Below, piece by piece: positions 47,476-58,694 of a DNA stretch of 64,000 nt. The notes under the pieces are model-generated. The model did not search any database, was not told where the DNA came from, and saw only the letters and a list, made by a program, of their open reading frames with translations. The position numbers and the translations under genes are program-made. Each line of letters opens with the position of its first letter. The first letter of the stretch is position 1. The stretch is from Hydractinia symbiolongicarpus (Eukaryota; Cnidaria; Hydrozoa; Anthoathecata; Hydractiniidae): positions 2,356,001-2,420,000 of the forward strand of contig NC_079889.1 of assembly GCF_029227915.1 (NCBI RefSeq), given 5' to 3'.

Positions 47476-50310
47476 ATAGAACTGTCACGTTCATGTCAGA
47501 TTATGCTCCACAGTATGGACCTAGTGAGGAAGGTAAAGATAAATTTTATGATGAGTTAATAGCACTCACATAAATGTTTGTAGACAGTGAACTTGTCATG
47601 GTAAGCGGCAATTTTTATGGTCATGTTTGGAAGTCATCTGAAGGTTATAGAGGTGTACATGGAGGCCATAGATTTAGAAGCAGAAATAAGAAAAGGGAGA
47701 GATTGCTTGAGTTTATAATGGGAACGAACATCATGGTTTGGAACACATCATTCAGTAAGAAAGAGGGTAGGCTGATAACATATTAGTCAGGTGGTTGTCA
47801 GGCACAGATAGATTACTTCCTTGTTAAAAAGTCAGATAAGGTGGTAAAGGGTATGAAGAGTGTGTTTTCCCAGCATAGGTTGTTGGTTTGTGGTATTATC
47901 TTGAAGAGTGTTGAAGAAGTCAAGGGAAAGCACAGACCTATCGTAAAGTTTTGAAGTTGAAGAAAGAGATTGTAGCAGTGCAAAAGTTCAGCAGTTGGTC
48001 CACAATGGTCAATGTGATAGTGAAAATGTTGAAAGTACTTGGACTACATTGAAGAATTGTCTTCCTGAAGATTCTGATGATACCTGTGGGTGGATGGAAG
48101 AACTAGCTAGATGTAGACAAACCTGGTGGTGAAATAATAAGGTTGACAGTGTAAACAGGAAACTATGGAAAGTCAGTAGAAGTCAGGTGGTAGTAAAAAT
48201 ATTTACTTAGAAGCTAATACAAGCTCATAAGCAATTTACAGATGTGATAAGAAGAGAAGACCAGTGCAGAGAGGTGTTCAAGATAGCAAAGCAAATGAGG
48301 AAAAGTAATCAAGGGTGTTGCAGGCGAAAATTGTAACAGTAACGATGAAAGTGTCTTGGCTAGCACAAAGGAGGAAAAAAAGCTAACTTGGAAGAGTTAT
48401 TATCAAAGGTGCTTAACACAGATTTTGATTGGTTTAAAGATAATTTGCCTGATGATGATGTTGAGAAAGGCCAGCTATTCAGATTAAGACAGAGTGGGTA
48501 GTGGTGGCTATTAGGAAAATAAACAGCATGGCTGCAGGAGTATCAGGGTTGTTGTAGAGTTGGGAATATTGTCTGGATATACTAGAGATGAGCGTTATAC
48601 AAGTCTTGCTAATCAAATATAAAGGATGGTGTTATGCGTAGTATAATAGCGAATTGAGAGGTAACTATAGAGGGTTAAAGTTGGTTGATCAAGTATATTA
48701 TGAGAGTTTTTAAAAAAGTGATTGATAAGTTACTTAGAGAAAGTTATAATAAATTTCTTGACACATTTTTAACTAAAGCTTTCTGCTATTTTTAAATTAA
48801 CAGTCATAGAGTATATTCCTATATGGAAAAAAAATTGCAAGGTCATAAAATGAATATTTGAACTCTATACCATAATGTCAAAAAAAAAACACAACATGAA
48901 AACTAATCAAAAAACAATAACTGATCAAGTAATGAAAGTTATTGAAAGAGTGATTGATAAGTTACTTAGAGAAAGAATTGATATAGATAAGATGCAATTT
49001 GGTTTTGTTCCAGGGCGTGGCACTACAGATATTTTTACTCCGATAGCTTCAGGAAAAGTATTTAGGAAAGAGAATCTCTATTTTGCCTTTGTAGATTTAG
49101 GGAAAGCTTTTGATAGAGTGCCACGTAAGGTTATTTGGTGGGCTATGAGAAAATTAGGTGTGGATGAGTGGCTAGTTACGATGGTACAATCTATGTACAG
49201 CAATGCTAGTAGTCGTGTCAGGATTAACAATTCACTTAGTGATGAATTTAGTGTAAATGTTGGTGTACATCAGGGTTCTGTACTTAGCCCTTTGTTGTTT
49301 ATTCTAGTCTTAGAGGTGCTGTTGATGGAGTTCAGAACAAGTTGTCCATGGGAGTTATTGTATGCAGATGACTTGGTTCTCATAGCAGAGTTGATGGAAG
49401 AATTAGTTGAAAAGTTTGAGAAGTGGAAGAAAGGACTCGTGATTAGTAGCATTGCAGCCAAGTGTGACCTTGTAGTTGAAAAGTGGCCTTGTGGAGTTTG
49501 CAGGAAAGGGGTTGGTAGTAACTCAATTTTTTGTCAGACTTGCAAGCATTGGGTACATAAGAAGTGCAGTAGTATTGGTGGAAGGTTAAGAGCTGACATT
49601 CAGTTTGTATGCAAGCGTTGCAAAGGTGAGATTATAGAGAATGAAGTATTTCCAGCTTTAATGATGTACAACAGTGGCTCGTTAGAGATAGTTAAGAACT
49701 TCTGTTACTTAGGTGATATGTTGGGCAGTGAAGGGGGTGTTGGAAGAAGTGTTACTTGTAGGATAAGTTCTGCTTGGAAAAAGTTCAGAGAGTTACTTCC
49801 TTTGTTGACTAGCAGAGTCCTGTCAATTGACGTAAAAGTTAGGTTGTATAAGGCCTGTGTAAGAAGTTTTATGTCGTACGGTAGTGAGACATGGGCAGTG
49901 AAGCAGGAAGATCTTGGCTGTTTAGAAAGGAATGATATGAGAATGGTTAGGTGGATGTGTAATGCCAATCTGAGAGATAAAAAGAGTTTAGATGAGCTAA
50001 GAAGCTGGCTAAGTATCCATAGAATTAAAGATGTTATCCAGATAAGAAGATTGAATTGGCTGGGGCACTTGGAAAGAATGAAGGAGGATAATTGGGTAAG
50101 AAAGTGTAGAGACTTGATAGTTCCTAGGGCAAAGCCCAGAGGCAGACCGAGAAAGACTTGGCAGGAGGTTATAAGGACAGACTTGATACAGAGGAAGTTG
50201 AGTTTAGATCTAAAACAGTCTAGATCAGATTGGAAGAGGGCCATTAATATACCCCGTCCAACCCATGCTAGCATGGAAAACAGACGTTAAGCCGAGAATG
50301 ATGATAATGA
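47476..50310 (+). mobile_element. Decayed non-LTR retrotransposon (APE endonuclease + RT)
   Basis: A 5'-truncated, broken LINE-like element. From 47,480 the frame reads MSDYAPQYGPSEEGKDKFYD, then (after a stop) MVSGNFYGHVWKSS, SGGCQAQIDYFLVKKSD: the order of motifs of an APE-type endonuclease, with the GDFNGH motif changed to GNFYGH. The reverse transcriptase follows at 48.66-50.29 kb. No LTRs are seen. The 3' end is a short ATGATGATAATGATGA-like tail near 50,305, typical of simple tails of such elements. The clade (RTE-, CR1/L2- or related) is not resolvable by eye. Confidence 0.8.
48660..50290 (+). pseudogene. Reverse transcriptase ORF of the non-LTR element, with PHD-like zinc knuckle
   Basis: An open frame from 48,875 keeps most of the RT: QFGFVPGRGTTD, FAFVDLGKAFDRVPRKVIWW, GVHQGSVLSPLLFI, and LLYADDLVLIAE. 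The finger region is shortened (TPIASGKVFRKENLYF) and about 20-30 residues are missing after WKKGL. It is followed by a cysteine/histidine cluster CGVCRKGVGSNSIFCQTCKH then W-VHKKC and CKRC, which resembles a PHD finger, and by a conserved C-terminal region (RLNWLGHLERM, PRGRPRKTW). A 58-bp segment around GTGATTGATAAGTTACTTAG occurs twice (about 48,684 and 48,918), flanking 175 bp of unrelated AT-rich DNA, so the 5' part is rearranged. Not expected to be functional. Confidence 0.8.
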
Positions 50311-51564
50311 TGAATAACGGTAAATTAATTCCTAACATGTGTGTGAGCAGTACTCCCAGATATATTTATATCTAGTAAAAATAAGTTTTATCACTGAAAA
50401 TCTCTCTCATGCAAAATTATTGTGTGTAGATATAAAGACATTCTGCAGAGTTCTATTTCTTTACACTACGTTGATTCTTAATGTTTACATATAAGTTGTG
50501 AGTGACTGCAAACTTTTTATTGAATTACTGTTGTTCTGTTTTGCTTCAGGTTGTGTGTCATATCCATCATTGTGAAATTATCTCCCCGGTTGGCATTTTA
50601 TACTTTTAACCAATTACAGATCCATATTTTTTTTTGGAAAGCTATTATGATTTGAGAGAAAACATACCGTTTACCAGTCAGATCTTTATAAATACGGGGT
50701 GGGTTTTTAAAAAATCTTTGATCACAAACTTCAAACCTGAGACATTATGTATTTTTAAGTAAATTTATGCTAATTTAGCTTTACTTTAATTCAGATACTT
50801 GTAGTTTGTTTAATCAAAGCCTCTTCTGTGAGAGTTTGACCGTTTTACAAGTCTGTGTTTTCTCTAAACCAGAACTGGTACTGTGACATTGCGACCAGGA
50901 GAATAAAATGTAAAATGTTAGCTATTGCTAGTTTTACACGGCTAGACTTATTTACTGTTCTGAAGAAAACAACCTGGTAATTTGTGGCTTTAAACACAAA
51001 ACTGTGAGGTCACAAAGCCAAAGCCTTAACGCATTGAAGCCCCAAAAAGCCGTAAACCACAAAGCCTGGTTTCGTAGGGTAATTAAGGAATTTTATGCGG
51101 CAACTCTTGTGCTAATTTAATGCTGACTTTGCTGTATCCTATCAGAGTAACCCAACTAAGAGACGGAATTCCTTAGTTCTAATGACAACTCATGTTCACA
51201 CACACCCCTAAAACAGTCCCGTCCAGCCCGCCTGTGTTAACACTTAAAGCTAGCTACCTAGGTCGCTTTTAGAAAAGATTAAGACAGACACACGGACAGA
51301 CATAAAATTTTACAGAAAAAAGCAACAGTTGTAGCTACGCACAAAAACTGCCATCATGAACCCTTCCATGTTGTGCCCATTTTACTCTGATTGTTTTGCA
51401 GTAAACTTTCTGGATAGGGGAGCGTACTTTTATCCAGACTGACTAAAATGCGTAGGAAAAATCAAGGCTTAGTTGATTTGGAGTTAATTGCGATTCCAAA
51501 TTGCAGGCGTCAGCATTGCGACAAAAGAAGCATGGGCACCGAAATTTCCGACCAATCAAGATAC
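50311..51564. other. Intergenic between LINE and DNA transposon
   Basis: No supported gene. A small cluster of CCACAAAGCC/CACAAAGCCAAAGCC words lies near 51,010-51,070. Confidence 0.45.
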
Positions 51565-51568
51565 AAAT

Positions 51569-51615
51569 CACGGCTGTTTCAGCTAGCGAGATTTCGGAAA
51601 CTCAGACTGCGCATG
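51569..51615 (+). repeat. Left terminal inverted repeat of the RAG1-like element
   Basis: CACGGCTGTTTCAG, then ten extra bases around CTAGCGAGATTTC, then GGAAACTCAGACTGCGCATG. Preceded directly by AAAT. Confidence 0.88.
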
Positions 51616-52048
51616 TCAAAAAAAAATTTAAAATAAGGACTGGGGCGAGTTGCGCTTAAAAGTAAACAAATTTTAGGGTAGCTAGCACCAGGTTTAATAG
51701 GCATTTTAATCACATAAACCAACTTAAGGACTGGAAACTAAGTGGTTTAAATAAAATATAGTCCTATACCAATAAGATTAATTCAAATACAAAGCTATTC
51801 GCTTGTTGCCTAGCTAAAACAAAACAAAAACTTTCAACCTCCATTTTGAAGACTGTGGACACCATGCCAACTTAAAGCAAAATATTTTCAGATACGAAGT
51901 TATCCCACAGATAATTTTTATAAAAATCATTCCAAGATAGTTACGAGATACGAATAAAAAAAGAACTGTAGGTGTATCAGTACATTACGAATTGATATTG
52001 TATCAAACATTAGGTACTTTTTTTTCAAAATTTTTGTTAAAGTTCAAG

Positions 52049-55000
52049 ATGGCTACTGGGGATTTACACCTAGCTCGGTTGAACAAGCTGTGTCGAATAT
52101 GTGGAAACACTCTGCCTGGACGATCACATATTGTCCAAGAGCACATAAAGAACTTGGACAGTATTTTCAGAGCTGATTTTTATTCTGATCGGGCAGGCAT
52201 TCACCCAAAAAAATTCTGTCACTCGTGCTTTGCTACAATAAGTAATGTCCTAAAACGTGACTCAGCTACCGCTATTGTGCCTGTTAAATGGTATACACAT
52301 AAAGACACCGAGTGCAAAACATGCATATTAAGTGCACAAAAAAAGAGAGGTGGCAAACCTATGAAAAGAAGGGGCGGTGGTAACCCAACACACAAAGCTG
52401 TGGATTCCGCAGAAAAAACTTGGACACCCCTAGAACTTAATAAAATTTACAGAAAAACCTCTGAACTTTTTGACTATAGTGGAAACGTTCTCTCAGACAT
52501 AAATATCAGTGAAGGCAACTGGGAACATCTGATTTGTGCTTTGTGTAGCAATATTTTAAAAAGGCCATTAATGATAAACCAATGTAACCACGTGTTTTGT
52601 GCCTTGTGTTTAACAAATTGGTTGGAAAATTCAAATAGATGTCCCACCTGCAGCATCCCAACAACACCCGGGGATGTCTCGCCTGGTTTGTGCATTTCCA
52701 GGATTTTAAACACACGAGTTGTCAAGGGAACATGTGGTTGTTCATTTAAACTGCTGTCTGCACAATCGCACACATGCTCTCCAGCATTGTCATTTACAAC
52801 ACTAGAGATGATGCAGTTGAGCCCTTCCAAGCCTGTACCGAAAAAGGTAGAAGAATGCATTGCTCATGTGGTTGGAATAAAAATGCAGCAGTCAAACTTG
52901 CCGAATAAAACTGTCCAATTGCCCAGTGGAAGTTCACAAGTAAGATTACTTATGTATGGAGTGGACTCAGTAAAAGTGATTTGACATTGACTTTTTTTAA
53001 CAAGCAACTGATTTTCAAACGGCTGATAAAGCAAAAAACTTTGATCTTAGCAATTTTAAGGCTGAAATCAAAACTGAAAATAAGTTGCTTTTGTATATGT
53101 CTATATATGTGCATACCTAGGTTATCATTTTTTTACAATTCCAGTGAAATGTTTCTTATACACATTTTTTATACAAAAAACAAGCCATAATAAGAACAAG
53201 ACAAATTTTAAAATGTTCAGAGTAAATAATTAAAAATAATAATAAATATAAGTAAGTGGCTAGAGGGGTCACAGAATATAGGAAGTTTTGGGGGTCAATA
53301 AAAACCATTCTATATATTAGGAGATTTACTAAAATTTTGATGTGCCCACCCTAAATGCTAAGGCGTCTACATCGTTAAGTGATCTTATATAAAAAATGTG
53401 TATAACTACTTTATACAAAAATACAAAACTATGCTATGTTATATTAAAAATAATGTACACATAATTGTCTGTAACAATATGATAATTTTAATAGTAATAT
53501 TACATTTTACATAAAACAAATTAATAACATATGTTCCATATTTTAGCCATTGACAATAACACCCATTAGAATTCCTCGCAAGTCTTCTGATGAAACATGT
53601 GAAAGGAATGTGCGGAAAAGAGCAAATACAGCCAAGGAGTTAATCCATCTGATGTCTGGTGAAGAAACCCAATCTGTCACAAAACAGACCACAGCACTGC
53701 TAAAGTCTATGGAAGAAAGTGACAGAAATACTATCATTAAAAATTTGGGTACAGAAGTCATTATTCCAGCCAATCACATCACAGCAATGAAATCAAATTT
53801 AAACATGCCATGGAATCAACTACGTGAAATATCACGTTGGTTGAAAACATTCAACATAAAAATTGAATCAGAAAAAAAAGCAAGAAGTGTCGCTGCTGAA
53901 TGGGTAGGCCAAGGACTGAGAGTTGAGCTGGCTCCTCTCACCAAATTATCAGTTGGAAACAGGGTATCCGTTATACCTAGGCCCTGGGGGTATCTGTATA
54001 ATGTAGTTGGCCACATTCTGTATCAACTCAAAAAGCTAGAATGTCACAATTTACTTGTAAAACATAGTTTCATTCCTGACAATGAGATCCATGTTAAAAT
54101 TGGTGGAGACCATGGAGGAAATAGTTTTAAAATGGCATATCAAATAGGCAATGTTCTAAACCCAAACAAGAAGGAAAACACAATAATGTTTAGCATTTTT
54201 GAAGGTAACAAACATTAATGCAATATATTACAAATATGAAAAAAAAAAAATTAAAACTGGAATTTCCAAAATTCTATGCATGTGATGTCTAATTGTGATC
54301 TAAAGTAGAAATGATCTAAGTGATCTAAAGTAGAAATCAAAACATTTTTTATATTTTTTTTTTAAATTAGGGAAAGACACAAGAACAAACTTAAGAGTCT
54401 GCCTTGAACGGTTTCGACCACAAATAAAAATGCTGCAACAAGTCAAATATAAAGAGTCGATATTCCGTGTATTTATGTATGGCGACTACGAATTTCTGTG
54501 TGCAATGTATGGTATAACTGGTGCAAATGGTAAATATTAATTACTTAAGATCTGGGGCAAGTTGCTAGTTGATAATCAAAATTAATTAATTTTTGACCAC
54601 AAATAAAAATGCTGCAACAAGTCAAATATAAAGAGTCGATATTCCGTGTATTTATGTATGGCGACTACGAATTTCTGTGTGCAATGTATGGTATAACTGG
54701 TGCAAATGGTAAATATTAATTACTTAAGATCTGGGGCAAGTTGCTAGTTGATAATCAAAATTAATTAATTTTTACAGAACTTTTTTTGCAACTTCATAAA
54801 GTTCCTGTAGTTTAACAATGGGTTTTTACTACGCAGATATGGGAAATGCATAGTTAAAAATGGTTTATTTTTAAAAGTTTCTAATAAAATATGTATACTT
54901 TAACATTTGTGTTTAGGGCGTCACAGCTGTTTGTTTTGCAACATTACCTCAAAACTAATGAACATCCCAGTGTTTACTCGCAAGAAATTTAAGAAAAGGT

Positions 55001-56693
55001 CACTGGCGACACTTGAAGAAAATTTAGCAGATTTCCGTGAAAGTGGTGGGAGCCCTAAAAATGCGAAAGAATTTTATAATGTCATTGACAACATATTTTT
55101 TGACATACCTATTGATCAAGTATACATCATATTTTTATGCTTTTCCACTGCAAGTTGATTTAATAATCCCAAAATAAAATCTATATAAACACCTAATTTT
55201 AGGTCTGTATTCCTGGTCTTCATATTTCCTTGGGTGTATATCAAAAGATGTTTAAAATGTTTGAGTCTTCTTGCCAAGACTATGATGTAAAAATAGCTCT
55301 GCTGTTGGCAACAGAAGACAATGAACTGGATTCAGATTATGGTGACTACATCGAAGTCCTTAAAGAAACAAATGACTTGCAGCAAAAGCTGGAAGATGAA
55401 AAAGCCAAATTAGCAAACCAGCAAGATCAGTTAAACTGGCTTGTAATATCTGGTGGCTTACAACGAAATATACTGACGTACGAGAAAAGTATAATAAAAA
55501 CTGAGAAGAAAATCACAGAATTAGAATTAGAAATCTCAACCTTGGGAAACAACAAAAGAATTTTAGTGGGTATGATCATTTTTATTACCTAAGTAATTTT
55601 TTGTGATATTCGCAAATGTTTTTTTGTCTGGAAATTCCAAGAAATTTAATTCCCGAAAAAAAACTTTCCAAAATTATAATTTTCATTCTGATCTTATGAT
55701 GCAAGCCTTATATTCTCTCCAATCTAAAGCTATGTTTAATAGTTTGTTCATCTTATTTTAGGTGTTGGTCCTTGTGCTTCTTCAATAGATAAAACGCTGC
55801 AAAAAATGGGTGTTGAACGTCAGGCCTACCATGGCCAAAGTTTTATCGGCAACCATGTACATAAATTGCTAAAGGTTTGTTAATACTAACAATAATGTAG
55901 CAATTTAAAAATAACATATTTAAAGAAAATTAAAAAAACAATCTTGCTCTTATAGAAAGAAAACATCCAAAATTTAACATCCAGCATTAAAGAGATTGTT
56001 GCAGCACAAAAGCATGATGACCAGCTTATTCACAGTGTGAATTTAGAAATGGATAAGTACGACATGTTATTTACTTACTTTGCAGAAGTTCATAACATTT
56101 ACAATTCGGCAAAATATCTGTCATGTGAGGAAATACTGGCTTTAGGTGAGAAACTTGTTCCTTTTTTTAATAATAAATAAGTTTTTTTTAAAATTTCATG
56201 TGCCAAAAACAAAACAAAAAGAAAGAATAATATACATATAGTACATAATTCTAGAAATTTCAATTAATAAATTCATGATGCATCTGCGAACTAACTGGCC
56301 AAAAGTTAATATTTCACCAAAACTGCATATGCTTGAAGATCATGTCACTGAGTTCATAGCAAAATGGAATGTTGGATTTGGGTTTTATGGCGAACAAGGT
56401 AAACAGCCACTTAAATTTGTAACCTGGTAACACCAAAATTTGTGTTTTTTACCAAAATGTGTTATTTTTCAGAAAATGTGTAGCTAGCTAGCTTAAATGT
56501 CAAATTATAACATTTTTAAGGTGGAGAAAGCTTGCATCATGAAATCAACAGGATGTCGAGCAGGTACAGCTGCATCAAAAACCCAGTCGAGCGGTTACGA
56601 AATACATTAAAGCAACATTTTGTTAATGTAAATCCTGAATCGAGCCAATTAAAACCAAAAATTAAAAAAAGAAAAATTGCACGTGAAGAATAA
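52049..56693 (+). CDS. RAG1-like DDE transposase with N-terminal RAG1 zinc region and RING
   Basis: Nine exons join in frame to 965 residues: 52049-52939, 53547-54204, 54371-54529, 54917-55119, 55203-55569, 55762-55874, 55956-56145, 56255-56398 and 56521-56693. The N terminus follows the RAG1 order: CRICGN (C15, C18), IHPKKFCHSC (C57, C60), W81-H84-C89-C92, then a C3HC4 RING finger (C163-C201, QCNHVFCALC). Exon 2 covers the position of the RAG1 nonamer-binding and dimerisation region, with a lysine/arginine-rich start. Catalytic signature: D485 (KIGGDHGGNSFK), D555 (VFMYGDYEFL), C574-x2-C577, L643-H644, H885-x4-H890 and E911 (GEQGGESLHHE), the pattern shared by CACTA-Mirage-Chapaev, Transib and RAG1. 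A coiled-coil insertion lies at about 680-755. The tail is lysine-rich (KPKIKKRKIARE), a probable nuclear signal. It should bind the terminal repeats and cut them in the nucleus. No stops or frameshifts are seen. Confidence 0.9.
54416..54773 (+). repeat. Exact 179-bp tandem duplication over a catalytic exon
   Basis: 54416-54594 and 54595-54773 are identical. The unit covers the last two thirds of exon 3 (with D555), its splice donor (G|GTAAAT) and part of the following intron. The second copy keeps the donor but has no AG acceptor before it, so it is best read as a pseudo-exon that is skipped. If it were retained, the frame would break. Confidence 0.9.
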
Positions 56694-57484
56694 CTTTTAG
56701 ACTTACAGCTTAGATAGCTAGTTATATCTTTAACTGCATATTAGCATTACTTTGCAAGCTCCTTTAGTCTTTGCATTATTTCAAAGGTGGATCAGCTGGT
56801 CTAGAAAGAAAAAGAATTGAACAGTTAATTAGCTTACTACATGCATAGTTCATTTTTATTTGACTTTTTGTCGAGCTTACGTTAGTAGTGTATGAGACGC
56901 AGAAACCTTATTTAGAGTTACAGAATTGTTTATATAGAATGTTGTTTAGTGTTGTTATTCTGTGAAATATTAGCTTAGTAAACTACAACAGTTTTAATGC
57001 CTACAATAAATCATACAGTAGATTATGTCAAAGAGGGAGTTAAAATTTTCAGGTTTTACACTAACTTTTATTGCCAGAATTCAGCGCTCTAGCATTCTTT
57101 CAGAAGTACTGATACAGTTTTTTCGTTTTTCTTACCTTGTAGATGAGCCTTTCAGCTTTCCAAAAATATATAATACACCAGCCACATAACTTCGCAACGT
57201 CCACAAAACCAAAAATTAGTTGGAACAAGTTGCCATGTTAATTTTAACAAAAAAAAGTATGCCTTCAAAACTGCCACAGTATTACTCCAACAGCATGCTT
57301 GTCGCAAAGGTAAAAGAAAGATTTAGCTTCCAGCGTGTTGAAATGCTTTAAAAAACTAAATTAAATCCACTGAAATAGATTCTATCATGCAAAAGCGATT
57401 TCAAAAAGTTAGTTACTTATTTATCATGATTGTTTTTATTTGCGCCCGCCATCTTGCGCCTCAACGTGGCCGTAATTATTGACG
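56694..57484 (+). other. 3' part of the RAG1-like element
   Basis: Non-coding 3' portion between the transposase stop codon and the right inverted repeat. No open frame or RAG2-like sequence is present on either strand. Confidence 0.6.
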
Positions 57485-57521
57485 CATGCGCAGTCTTAGT
57501 TTCCGCTCTGAAACAGCCGTG
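57485..57521 (-). repeat. Right terminal inverted repeat of the RAG1-like element
   Basis: Read inward (minus strand) it is CACGGCTGTTTCAG, AGCGGAAACT, AAGACTGCGCATG. Followed on the plus strand directly by AAAT. Confidence 0.88.
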
Positions 57522-57525
57522 AAAT

Positions 57526-58263
57526 GTGAAACTAAAAATAGAACCGGCAACCTAGTGCCCCAGCAGGAATAAAAAGGTTGTTAAAAAACGCACTTTATAC
57601 AAAAATCTATTTGCTGGGAATGAAAGAAAGCAGTTTGAGCAAAAAATAAAACTGCACATATAACAGTAAAAGACAAAAGAAAACTTTAAAATAAAAAAAT
57701 GAGTTCAAGTTTCGTAACAAACACGCTTTTATATATGAAACATAGATGTAACGTAAAAAACAATAAAAACAACTATTTTTGATTTATTTGTTTTTTTACT
57801 CTAAATTTTTAACGGCAAATAACTTGCGCTATACTATAGTCTAACAATCACTTTAAGTGCGATGCTGCTTACAGGCTTTTATTTTGAGAATGTTAATTTT
57901 TTTTTCGCAATTGTTTAGATTTTATAAGTAATATTATGACTGAAAACAAGACTAATAAAGAAAGATGTTGGGTCAGTTTAGAAGTTCACTTGTTTCAAAC
58001 AGCTGGACAAAGTAAAAAGTTATTCATGTGTATAAACACATAGTCAGTATAATACCGAATATGAGGTATGATACCGAGTATGAGTTATGAAGAGATCACA
58101 CTTTGATCCCGAATTAAAGTAAACGTGGTTTATTTATAAATAAACATGCCGCCTCTCTAGATATAATTTTAAAATAAAAATTTTATCATTAAAAAAATCT
58201 GTTTTTTTATAAAAAAGAAAATTAAAAAAAAAATCATTTTAATAAAAAAAAATTATAAGATAT
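57526..58263. other. Intergenic, AT-rich
   Basis: Holds one lone GGCAACCTAGTGCCCCAG end of the MITE-like family at about 57,547 and A/T runs. A short duplication of ATACCGA(A/G)TATGAG occurs near 58,050-58,085. No gene is supported. Confidence 0.5.
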
Positions 58264-58640
58264 TCAACCTCGTTCCCAGGGCATTTTACCTTGCTGATGA
58301 AGTTGATAGCCGTAATAACGGCTCCGCGGGCACAAGACCCTGGGGACGATATTCAATAAGATATTCAATGTTTACATTAAATTGCACACAAGTTAAACTT
58401 TCCTTTTTCGTAATTTTTTGTTTTTATTTTGAAATTCCAAACCTCGTTTTGAAATTGTATTTCAAAATCTGATTGGTTAGTAAATTCTCATTAGCCGTGT
58501 GGTATGGTAGTTGAACTTATTTCAACTACTGCGATAAATGCTGACGAATGAGAGAAAATTACGTATGCTGAACATCCTCGTTCCCAGGGTTTGTTGCCTA
58601 TGTCAAAGCCGCTAGCGCTTTCATGACGGCTAAACAAGTA
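58264..58640. repeat. MITE-like hairpins, CCTCGTTCCCAGGG family (one copy plus fragment)
   Basis: A copy at about 58,264-58,352 has CAACCTCGTTCCCAGGGCA and AGACCCTGGGGACGATATT as ends. A single left end, ATCCTCGTTCCCAGGGTTTG, lies at about 58,577. Confidence 0.6.
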
Positions 58641-58694
58641 ATTTTCGCCTTTATGCTCATCAAGCGAGAGCCTTTTTTTCATATGACGGGATGA

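Larger units (their letters stand above)
51569..57521 (+). mobile_element. RAG1-like / Chapaev-type DNA transposon (N-RAG-TP-like), complete
   Basis: A 5.95-kb element with terminal inverted repeats. The left end (51569-51615) starts CACGGCTGTTTCAG; the right end (57485-57521), read inward, starts with the same 14 bases, and both go on to GGAAACT(C/A)AGACTGCGCATG. The left repeat has a ten-base insertion relative to the right. AAAT flanks both ends (51565-51568 and 57522-57525), a candidate 4-bp target duplication. A CAC terminus and 4-bp duplication fit the Chapaev branch of the CACTA-Mirage-Chapaev group better than Transib (5 bp). Its only gene is the nine-exon RAG1-like transposase; no RAG2-like frame exists inside. 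With an intact spliced frame and both ends, it looks autonomous. AAAT is short and AT-rich, so the duplication alone is weak evidence. Confidence 0.88.

Noticed and set aside
49705-50274. 189-codon minus-strand open frame over the retrotransposon
   Set aside because: Antisense shadow of the reverse transcriptase C-terminal region.
54595-54707. Second copy of the duplicated exon as a real coding exon
   Set aside because: There is no splice acceptor before it, and including it would break the frame that all other junctions preserve.
51569-57521. A RAG2-like partner inside the element
   Set aside because: No open frame with kelch-type repeats or a PHD finger is present on either strand within the element.
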